This document shows positions 56,645 through 64,000 of a stretch of DNA of 64,000 nucleotides, piece after piece; the stretch's first letter is position 1, and the number at the start of each line of letters is the position of its first letter. Position numbers and translations under genes: made by a program. Origin of the DNA: Deltaproteobacteria bacterium (GTDB lineage: Bacteria; Myxococcota_A; Polyangia; Polyangiales; Ga0077539); contig JACRDB010000027.1 in NCBI GenBank assembly GCA_016218725.1, forward strand, positions 19,911 to 83,910. Reading direction: 5' to 3'. The notes under the pieces were generated by a model that was not told the DNA's origin, ran no database searches, and saw only the letters and a list, made by a program, of their open reading frames with translations.

Positions 56645-57802
56645 ATGGCACCCCCTCCCCTCCGTATAGACCTCCTCCGCGCCCGGGCGCGGTACCTCCT
56701 GGCCCTGGGCGCCCTGGGACTGCCCGTCTGCAAGCCCTCTCCCGAAGCCTCGGCGCAGACGCCCCCGAACCCCCATCGCCCGGGGAGCTCCTGGCAGGTG
56801 CCCTCGCCCGACCGGGGCACCCGCCGGACCGGCTGCCAGTCCGGGGTGGCATGCATCCACCCCTCCAGGCCGCCGCCTGCGGCCAGCGCCGGACCTGCGC
56901 CCTTCCAGCGGTGCGACACCGCCCTCGCGGTCGCGGCGCTGGGGATGACCCCGGAGCACCACCGCGCCACCTTCAGCCCGGAGGCCACGCTCCAGGAGCG
57001 CCGCACGACCCCCAACGCCTGCTGCTACAGTTGGAGCGAGACCGGCTGCCGCGGTCGCCCGCTGCGCGACGGCAGCGGCGCCGCCCTTGTCGCGCCCTCG
57101 GTCCGGGCGCCGGGGGACAGCGCGCTCGACACTTCGCCCGCCCTCTCCGCCGACCCGTGGGTGGCCCAGGCCCTCGCCGCGCACTGGAGCGCCGAGGCCG
57201 CCGCGGAGCACGCGTCCGTCGCGGCCTTTGCGCGCGAGGCCACGGTGCTCCGCGCCCTCGGGGCGCCCGAGGAGCTCCTCCGCGCCACACAGCGCGCCGC
57301 CCTCGACGAGGTGGAGCACGCCCGACGGGTCTATGCCGAGGCCAGCCGCTGGGCGGGAGCCGCCCTGGGCCCTGGCGCCCTCCCGCCGCTGGAGGCGCTC
57401 CCGGAGGAGCTCCCGGCCCTGGTGGACCGCGCGCTCCTGGATGGTTGCCTCGGCGAGGGCTGCGCCGCGCTGGAGGCCGAGCACGCCGCGCACCTCGCCC
57501 GGGACCCGGACACCCGCGCGCTCCTCGACGCCATCGCCCGGGACGAGACCGAGCACGCCGCCCTGGCCTGGCGCACCGTGCGCTGGGCCCTCCGCCAGGG
57601 AGGGGACCCCGTACGAGAGCGCCTCCGTGCCTTCCGCGCCGCGCTGGCCCGGGGCCTCGCGGCCCCGGAGCCCGACTGGAGCGGCGACGGACCCCTGGCG
57701 CCCTACGGCGTCCCCTCGCCCGCCACGGCCCGCGCCGTCCGGCGAGAGACCGCCCGGAGCGTGGTGCTCCCCTGCCTCGACGCGCTCCTCGCAGCCGCGT
57801 GA
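56645..57802 (+). CDS. Ferritin-like domain protein
   Basis: A 385-residue protein with an N-terminal signal-like hydrophobic region and a Pro/Ser/Thr-rich, Cys-containing segment (about 1-150). The C-terminal domain (about 165-330) has four helices carrying di-iron-type ligands: AEHASVAAF, DEVEHARRV, EAEHAAHL and DETEHAAL. This fits a ferritin-like di-iron-binding fold found in many myxobacterial proteins. Oxidase, storage or stress functions are all possible. No neighbouring partner is identifiable. It is followed by a palindromic sequence and the DUF2306-like gene. Confidence 0.85.
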   Translation: MAPPPLRIDLLRARARYLLALGALGLPVCKPSPEASAQTPPNPHRPGSSWQVPSPDRGTRRTGCQSGVACIHPSRPPPAASAGPAPFQRCDTALAVAALGMTPEHHRATFSPEATLQERRTTPNACCYSWSETGCRGRPLRDGSGAALVAPSVRAPGDSALDTSPALSADPWVAQALAAHWSAEAAAEHASVAAFAREATVLRALGAPEELLRATQRAALDEVEHARRVYAEASRWAGAALGPGALPPLEALPEELPALVDRALLDGCLGEGCAALEAEHAAHLARDPDTRALLDAIARDETEHAALAWRTVRWALRQGGDPVRERLRAFRAALARGLAAPEPDWSGDGPLAPYGVPSPATARAVRRETARSVVLPCLDALLAAA

Positions 57803-57819
57803 CGGCCCCTCTCCGGCGA

Positions 57820-57842
57820 GAGGTATACACCGTGTATCCCTC
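57820..57842. promoter_or_regulatory. 11-bp near-perfect palindrome, possible operator or hairpin
   Basis: The sequence GAGGTATACAC, C, GTGTATCCCTC has arms that match at 10 of 11 positions around a single C. It lies 17 bp after the ferritin-like stop and 58 bp before the DUF2306-like gene. It is unusually A+T-containing for this region, as expected for an operator. It might bind a dimeric repressor or serve as a short hairpin terminator (no T run). Confidence 0.45.
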
Positions 57843-57900
57843 CCCAGGCACACCTTCAATTTGCTGGACCGGTGTGCGCTCCGGGGCGTAGGACGGGGCG

Positions 57901-58575
57901 ATGCAGGGCGCGATCGCGGCGCTGAGGGCGCTGCACATCACCGCGGGGGTGCTGGCGCTGGCGGTGTGCGCGCTGCCTCTGGCGTCGCGCAAGGGCGGGA
58001 GGCTGCACCGCCGCAGCGGGGCGGTGTACGCCTGGGCGATGTTCTCCGCGGCGGTGACGGCCCTCGGGGTGGTGCCGCTGAGGCTCCTGAGCACGCGCTC
58101 CGCGGCGGTGCGGAGCCGGTCGGTGTTCCTGGGCTACGTGGCGGTGCTGTCGTTCACGTCGTGCTTCTACGGCTACCGGGTGCTCGGCCAGAAGGGCCGC
58201 CGGGAGCCCCACCGGGCGCTGGTAGACCGGGCGGTTCCCAGCGCGCTCCTCGTGGCCTCCGGGGGCATCGCCCTCTACGGTGTCGTGACGCACTTCCCGC
58301 TGGGGTACCTCTTCGCGCCGCTCGGGGTGCTGGTGGCCACCGGGCAGCTCCGGGCCATGGCGTCGGTGCCCACCGCGCGCAACTGGTGGCTGATCGAGCA
58401 CCTGCGCGCCATGCTGGTGGCCACCATCGGGACCCTTACGGCCTTCCTGGTGCAGAACACCCTGAGGGTGCTACCCCACGCGGGCGTGTGGCCCTGGCTG
58501 GTCCCCACGCTCCTCGGGGTGCCCGCGATGATCCTCTGGCGTCGGCGCTACGAGCGCGTTGCCCCGACGCCCTGA
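57901..58575 (+). CDS. DUF2306-like membrane protein
   Basis: A 224-residue integral membrane protein with about six to seven hydrophobic helices. The pattern LHITAGVLALAVCALPLA, then KGGRLHRRSGAVYAWAM, with helix-flanking His residues, is typical of DUF2306 proteins, whose function is unknown (some relate to haem- or quinone-linked membrane redox). The ATG at 57901 is the only good start near a hydrophobic first helix. Its last 28 bases overlap the end of the convergent GH25 gene. Confidence 0.75.
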   Translation: MQGAIAALRALHITAGVLALAVCALPLASRKGGRLHRRSGAVYAWAMFSAAVTALGVVPLRLLSTRSAAVRSRSVFLGYVAVLSFTSCFYGYRVLGQKGRREPHRALVDRAVPSALLVASGGIALYGVVTHFPLGYLFAPLGVLVATGQLRAMASVPTARNWWLIEHLRAMLVATIGTLTAFLVQNTLRVLPHAGVWPWLVPTLLGVPAMILWRRRYERVAPTP

Positions 58576-59738
58576 CGGCGCCGTCGCCGCCGGACACACG
58601 CGAGCGCCAGCGCGCCCAGGGCGCCCGCTCCGTGGCGCGCTCCGCGGACGTGGCAGCCACAGCCGCCGGGCGGCTCCGCGCCCCCCATGGCGCCGCCGCC
58701 GTCGGTGACCGCTGCCCCGTCGCCTGCGTCGGGATCCAGGCCCACTTCACCCATGGCACCCCCGGCGTCGGAGTCCTCGGGGACGGCGCTGTCCGCGGGG
58801 GCTCCGGGGTCCTCGGGCACGTCGGCGGCAGGGGCCACGTCGTCGGCGGTCTCGGGCGGGAGGTCCGCGCCGAGGTCCGCGGCCGCGTCGGCGCTGGCGT
58901 CCACCATGGGCCGGGCGTCCGGGCGAGGGCCCGTGTCCGCCGGGCCCGTGTCCCTGGTGCCCGTGTCCCGCGGGCCTGCGTCCACCGGCGCGCTCATCCC
59001 CGCGAAGGCCTCGAGCTGCGCGAGGGTGCCGTTGTACCGGTCCAGGTCCACGTTGCCCGCAATGCCCGCCACGCGCCCCGAGGAGGTGTACTGCCAGAAG
59101 GCCCAGTCCATCCACTGGTCGGCGATGTTGGGGCACATCGCCGTGGTGTACTGCGCATGCCACAGCGGGTCCCGGGCGAAGGCCGTGGACCGCACGTTGT
59201 CCTGCCAGTAGTAGCGCCCCGTGTAGATCATCGGGCGCTTGCCGGTGCCCGCGGTGACCAGGTCCACGAACTGCTGGATCCTCGCGGTGTACATCGCCGG
59301 CGAAGGCAAGCCCGGGCCGGGCTTCTCCACGTCCAGGGTCACCGGGAGGTCTCCGGGCCCCAGGCGCCCCACCGCGGCGATCACGATCTCCGCCTGGGCC
59401 CGCACGTCCTGGTTGGGCTCGAAGTACAGGTACGCCCCGCGGATCATCCCCTGGGCCCGGATCGCCGGCCAGTTGGTGGTGAAATACCGGTCCCGGTACG
59501 TCCCGTCCCCGATGCGCGCGATCGCGAAGCGCTTGCCCGCCGCGCGCACCATCGGCCAGTTGATCATCCCCTGGTACGACGAGATATCAATCCCCTCGAC
59601 AGAGCCCCCGCGCCCGCACACCGTAGACGCCGCGCTGCCCCGCCCAGGCTCCTCCCCGCCGCAGCCCCCAAGCACCAGCGCCGCCAACGCCGCCCACCGT
59701 ACCCCCGCGGTTGCACAGCGCTCGCCACGGACCACCAT
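58548..59738 (-). CDS. GH25 lysozyme with lipobox and MYXO-CTERM
   Basis: A 396-residue predicted lipoprotein. Start ATG 59738 gives a signal peptide with lipobox LGGC. Residues about 45-235 form a GH25 muramidase domain: GIDISSYQG at the N-terminus, LDVEKPG with the catalytic Asp/Glu, and YTGRYYW. GH25 enzymes hydrolyse the glycan of peptidoglycan. A long Asp/Thr/Pro/Ala linker (about 240-365) follows, and the C-terminus (GGCGCHVRGAR, then a hydrophobic helix, then RRRRRR) matches the MYXO-CTERM sorting pattern. Having both a lipobox and a C-terminal sorting signal is unusual. Its stop overlaps the convergent DUF2306-like gene. Confidence 0.87.
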   Translation of the reverse strand: MVVRGERCATAGVRWAALAALVLGGCGGEEPGRGSAASTVCGRGGSVEGIDISSYQGMINWPMVRAAGKRFAIARIGDGTYRDRYFTTNWPAIRAQGMIRGAYLYFEPNQDVRAQAEIVIAAVGRLGPGDLPVTLDVEKPGPGLPSPAMYTARIQQFVDLVTAGTGKRPMIYTGRYYWQDNVRSTAFARDPLWHAQYTTAMCPNIADQWMDWAFWQYTSSGRVAGIAGNVDLDRYNGTLAQLEAFAGMSAPVDAGPRDTGTRDTGPADTGPRPDARPMVDASADAAADLGADLPPETADDVAPAADVPEDPGAPADSAVPEDSDAGGAMGEVGLDPDAGDGAAVTDGGGAMGGAEPPGGCGCHVRGARHGAGALGALALACVRRRRRRQGVGATRS

Positions 59739-59898
59739 GGCGCCATCGAACACCCCGCGGCCCCCCCCGTCAACGGGACGAAATGCGACAAACCCGGCGC
59801 CGCCTGCGCGAGCCTGCGGACTAGATGTCGCACCCTGGTGAGGCCCTGGAAAACGGTGCGGGTGCTATGGTCACCGCACCGAATTTCTTGGAGGCACC

Positions 59899-60885
59899 GT
59901 GAAGCACCCGACCCTGCGTTCTCTCTCCTGGCTCTTTGTGTTGCCGATGGTCCTTGGGGGCTGCGGCGGCGACACCACCGGCGGCATGGGCGACCCGGAC
60001 GGGGCCCTCGCGGACACCACGCCGACGGAGGACTCGTCGGTGACGGCGGACACCGGCGTGCCCGTGGACACCGGCGCGCCCCAGCCCGACGGAGGGGCCG
60101 ACAGCGCTGTGCCGCCCGTGGACACGGGGACGACCGAGGACAGCGCCACGCCGCCGGACGGGCCGGTGCCGCCGCCGGACGGACCGGCGCCGCCGCCGGA
60201 TGTGCCCGTGCCGCCGCCGGACGTGCCCGTGCGACCGGACGGGACCGTGCGGCCCGACGCGCCGTTGCCGCCGGACGGGACCACCATGGTCACCCGCTGC
60301 GGCACCCGGGGGCTGCCTCCGTGTCCGATGGGGCAGTTCTGCAACTTCCCGCCGAGGGCCATGTGCGGGGCCACGGACCTTGGCGGCACCTGCGAGACGC
60401 CGCCGATGGTGTGCACCCGGGACCTGCGCCCGGTGTGCGGCTGCGACGGGCACGACTACACCAACCCCTGCGAGGCCGCCCGCGCCCGCCAGAGCGTGGC
60501 CCGCGAGGGCCGCTGCATGACCACCATGGACGGCGGCACCACGGACGTGCCCACGATGACGGACACGCGGCCGGTGACGGACACCTCGGTCACGCCGGAC
60601 GCCCCTGCGGGCTGCGCCGCGCAGGACGCCCACGGGATGGGCGGCTGCGACCGGGTGCTGGGCTACGTCTGGGACGGGACCATGTGCAGGGCGCTCTCGG
60701 GCTGCTCGTGCACGGGCACCGCCTGCGGCGCGCTCTATCGCACCATGGACGGCTGCGTGGCCGAGCACCGGATGTGCGTCGGGGACTGCCGCACCCGGGG
60801 TTGCCCGGACCGCGCCACCTGCTCGCCCTGCCGCGCCACCGGCGGCGTGGTGTACATCTGCCTGCCCCGCGGGGCCACCTGCTGA
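59899..60885 (+). CDS. Kazal-domain lipoprotein
   Basis: A 328-residue predicted lipoprotein with GTG start at 59899 (TTGGAGG just upstream) and lipobox LGGC. An acidic/Pro linker (DTGVPVDTGAP, then PPDGPVPPPDG-type repeats) spans about 25-130. A Kazal-type inhibitor module lies near 175-215: VCTRDLRPVCGCDGHDYTNP is the core, with CEAARARQSVAREGRC completing the Cys pattern. Further Cys modules occupy the C-terminal 100 residues. Kazal domains inhibit serine proteases, so this protein may protect the cell from, or regulate, extracellular proteases. The target is unknown. Confidence 0.82.
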   Translation: MKHPTLRSLSWLFVLPMVLGGCGGDTTGGMGDPDGALADTTPTEDSSVTADTGVPVDTGAPQPDGGADSAVPPVDTGTTEDSATPPDGPVPPPDGPAPPPDVPVPPPDVPVRPDGTVRPDAPLPPDGTTMVTRCGTRGLPPCPMGQFCNFPPRAMCGATDLGGTCETPPMVCTRDLRPVCGCDGHDYTNPCEAARARQSVAREGRCMTTMDGGTTDVPTMTDTRPVTDTSVTPDAPAGCAAQDAHGMGGCDRVLGYVWDGTMCRALSGCSCTGTACGALYRTMDGCVAEHRMCVGDCRTRGCPDRATCSPCRATGGVVYICLPRGATC

Positions 60886-60891
60886 GAGACC

Positions 60892-61425
60892 CTACGCCCC
60901 ACGCTCCAGCGTGACCGTGGCGCTCGCCTCCACCACCTCCCCCGGGGCCAGGGCCCCCACCGCTGACACGCCGCGGGACACGCACCGCACCAGCTCCGGC
61001 GCGTCCGCGCTGCGCGCCTCCAGCGCCGTCACCGCCCCGCTGGCGTCCACCCTCACGGTGACCTCCAGCGCCTGCGACGGCGCCGTCGGGTGCCGCAGGA
61101 GGTACTGACGCCAGCACCGGTGCACCACCCCGCTGCGCGCCAGGCTCTCCAGCGCCGCCTCCCGACGGCGCCCGCCCGTGGGCCGAGGCTCCGCCGGGGA
61201 CGCCGAGGACGTACGCAGCGGGCGCTCCCGCACGGGCTCCGCCGTCGGCCCCAGGGCCAGCGCAACCCGCGAGAGGTACGCCCGGTCCTGCCGAGAGAGC
61301 CTCGCACGACGCTGAGCCTGCGCCTCCGGCGCCTCGCACAGCACCGCCACCAGCGCCAGCGCCCCGTAACACACACGTACCCACACCGCGGCGCCGCCGC
61401 GCAGACTCCCAGGACTGTTCACCAT
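60892..61425 (-). CDS. Exported protein with TonB-C/AgmX-like domain
   Basis: A 177-residue exported protein. ATG 61425 is used because it begins a signal peptide (ending EAQAQRR). The C-terminal half (about 85-175) has a layout similar to a TonB-C/AgmX-type domain: VVHRCWRQYLLR, then ALEVTVRVDASGAVTALEA, then ELVRCVSRGV. This is the same kind of domain as at the end of the large PQQ/VIT/vWA lipoprotein. It probably binds a periplasmic or envelope partner. It is convergent with the Kazal-domain gene and divergent from argG. Confidence 0.72.
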   Translation of the reverse strand: MVNSPGSLRGGAAVWVRVCYGALALVAVLCEAPEAQAQRRARLSRQDRAYLSRVALALGPTAEPVRERPLRTSSASPAEPRPTGGRRREAALESLARSGVVHRCWRQYLLRHPTAPSQALEVTVRVDASGAVTALEARSADAPELVRCVSRGVSAVGALAPGEVVEASATVTLERGA

Positions 61426-61458
61426 GACCGAAGACCCCACCGAGACGGCCAGCGTTGA

Positions 61459-62913
<1,455 letters not shown>

Positions 62914-62915
62914 TG

Positions 62916-64000
62916 CTACCCCGAGCTGAAGCACGGGGCCTTCGTGTTTGCCACGAGCGCCCCTTGTGCCACAGACCGAGTCGCGCGCTTCGCAGCGCGG
63001 AGTTTCTGCTTCGCAGGCCGGGCCGTCCCGTCGCCTCCGCAGACTTCACCACCGTGCATTCCACGGTTGAGGAGCACCCTGGCAGCGTTGACATCGGCGT
63101 TGGCGCGGTGCCCGCACGCCACGCAATGAAACTCGCCCTGGCTCGGACGATTCTGCACCGCGATGTGGTGGCACTCCGCGCACTCTTGCGAGGAGTACGC
63201 GGGTTCCACTGCGACCACGCGGCAACCCGTCCGCTCGGCCTTGTACGTGAGAAACGCCACGAAGCGCCCAAGGCCCCCGTCGAGCAGCGCGCGGTTCAAG
63301 CCCGCCTTCTGCGTGACGTGGGTGCCTGGTGCCTCGACGGTGCCCTTCGCACTCGCGGTCATGTTCTTGAGCCGCAACGCTTCGACCACCACGGCGCCTT
63401 GGTTCTCGGCGTAGTGTTTGGACTCGCGATGCAGCACCGCGTCTCGCTGCCGGGAGACGCGGCGATGGATACGCCCGACGCGCTGGTTCGCGCGGGCTCG
63501 GTTCTTCGATCCTTTCTTGGTATGGCTCGCTCGGCACTGCGCCTTGCGGAGCGCGCATTGACTCTTCTGGAGCGGGCGGGTGTTCTCGATCCTCCGTCCG
63601 TCGCTGTCAGCCAGCAGGTTGACCACGCCAAGGTCGATCCCCACGGCGGGGTCGGTGCTCGGCGCAGGGTCCGCAGTCTCCGCCACCCAGGACACCGACG
63701 CGTACCACGCATCGCCCTCTCGCACGAGCGCGCAGGTCTTGGGCTCGCCGTGCATCGTGTCGTGCACGATCGCGCGCACGGTCCCGAGCTTGGGGAAGTT
63801 CACCGCGGCGTGTCGGCCCTCGCCCTGGATGGAGAAGAGTGCGGGGTGCGGTTCGATCATCGGGGCGAGCTCCCCACGCTTGCGGCTCTTGAACCGGGGC
63901 CTCTCCGCGAGGCCCTTGAAGAAGCGCTGCCACGCCCTGTCCAGCTCGTGCAGCAGTTGCATCGAGACGTTGCGCGGCAGCTCCGCGAGGAACGGCACCT
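62916..64000 (-). CDS. tnpB: TnpB-type RNA-guided endonuclease of an IS200/IS605-family element (5' part cut by window)
   Basis: The gene runs off the right edge. The visible 361 residues contain a RuvC-like nuclease core: GIDLGVVNLLAD (first catalytic Asp), VVVEALRLKNM (Glu) and NADVNAARVL (second Asp). A zinc ribbon lies between them (CAEC and CVAC). All three acidic residues are present. A typical TnpB has about 50-80 more residues upstream, so the true start is outside the window. TnpB is guided by a short RNA transcribed from the element's right end. No tnpA is seen here. The stop overlaps the right-end hairpin. Confidence 0.93.
   Translation of the reverse strand, partial: VPFLAELPRNVSMQLLHELDRAWQRFFKGLAERPRFKSRKRGELAPMIEPHPALFSIQGEGRHAAVNFPKLGTVRAIVHDTMHGEPKTCALVREGDAWYASVSWVAETADPAPSTDPAVGIDLGVVNLLADSDGRRIENTRPLQKSQCALRKAQCRASHTKKGSKNRARANQRVGRIHRRVSRQRDAVLHRESKHYAENQGAVVVEALRLKNMTASAKGTVEAPGTHVTQKAGLNRALLDGGLGRFVAFLTYKAERTGCRVVAVEPAYSSQECAECHHIAVQNRPSQGEFHCVACGHRANADVNAARVLLNRGMHGGEVCGGDGTARPAKQKLRAAKRATRSVAQGALVANTKAPCFSSG
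62919..62938 (-). mobile_element. Right-end hairpin of the IS200/IS605-family element
   Basis: A hairpin CCCCG-U-GC-UUCA-GC-U-CGGGG (shown in the minus sense) has two stem blocks with a T:T mismatch between them and a four-base TTCA loop. It encodes the last codons of tnpB and ends next to the tnpB stop (62916-62918). IS200/IS605 right ends carry such hairpins, which also form the 3' part of the omega/reRNA. The true end of the element is probably within a few bases of the argG stop. The exact boundary needs an empty-site comparison. Confidence 0.65.

Noticed and set aside
54501..57802. A complete biosynthetic gene cluster for a terpenoid
   Set aside because: No polyprenyl synthase, P450, methyltransferase or transporter is adjacent, so only a two-gene hypothesis is retained.
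62916..64000. A complete IS200/IS605 element in the window
   Set aside because: The 5' part of tnpB and the left end are beyond the right edge, so only the right side can be described.

Overview
This 64 kb window is very G+C-rich, gene-dense chromosomal DNA, almost certainly from a member of the Myxococcota, probably a Polyangiales/Sandaracinus-like lineage. The evidence is indirect. Many lipoproteins carry Asp/Thr/Pro/Gly-rich linkers after the lipobox. One protein ends in a MYXO-CTERM-like sorting signal. There are MopE-like Asp/Cys repeats, fusions of Ser/Thr kinases with other domains, large PAS/GAF histidine kinases, FHA/zinc-ribbon proteins, and a small protein of a type seen in myxobacteria. 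No 16S or other phylogenetic marker is present, so the placement is an inference. I saw no rRNA, tRNA, CRISPR array or prophage.

Layout. 0-8 kb: a partial gene, a giant PQQ/VIT/vWA/TonB-C lipoprotein, a MAPEG-VOC pair divergent from an ECF sigma factor with a SnoaL-like tail, and a large lipoprotein. 8-18 kb: a one-HKD phospholipase D-like protein, an outer-membrane barrel, the division operon ftsE-ftsX-envC (with a LytM domain degenerate in the manner of EnvC), a PPC-like lipoprotein, a kinase-LRR fusion, a hydrolase, and a 182-bp perfectly centred dyad element. 18-28 kb: an ArsA-like ATPase, two divergent sensor kinases, two tandem-FHA zinc-ribbon proteins, an AmpG-like transporter overlapping a hydrolase, and a 71-residue protein. 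28-46 kb: cell-surface genes, including Cys-rich lipoproteins, a CtpA-type protease, a MopE-like lipoprotein with an 18-bp tandem repeat, a PNGase F-like lipoprotein, a YbjQ-tandem protein, a five-haem cytochrome with a TPR-like tail, a double-receiver regulator, and a collagen-like protein with a three-copy Cys module. 46-57.8 kb: a SanA-like protein, a DUF5916 outer-membrane protein, a 1740-residue pseudokinase/AAA/GAF/class III cyclase coupled to a seven-TM protein that resembles PaxB/Pyr4/DmtA membrane terpene cyclases, a divergent MpaB-type oxygenase, and a ferritin-like protein. 57.9-64 kb: a DUF2306-like membrane protein, a GH25 lysozyme with both a lipobox and a MYXO-CTERM, a Kazal-domain lipoprotein, a TonB-C-like protein, argG, and a TnpB gene whose right-end hairpin abuts the argG stop.

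How the genes work together. Most of the window concerns the cell envelope (lipoproteins, barrels, murein enzymes, division) and signal transduction. The best candidates for something undescribed are the 182-bp dyad between two convergent genes, the seven-TM/cyclase/MpaB locus near 49-57 kb, and the TnpB end on argG. No gap between genes exceeds about 185 bp, so there are no long empty stretches. Nothing here was tested by database search. Family names come from motifs read by eye.
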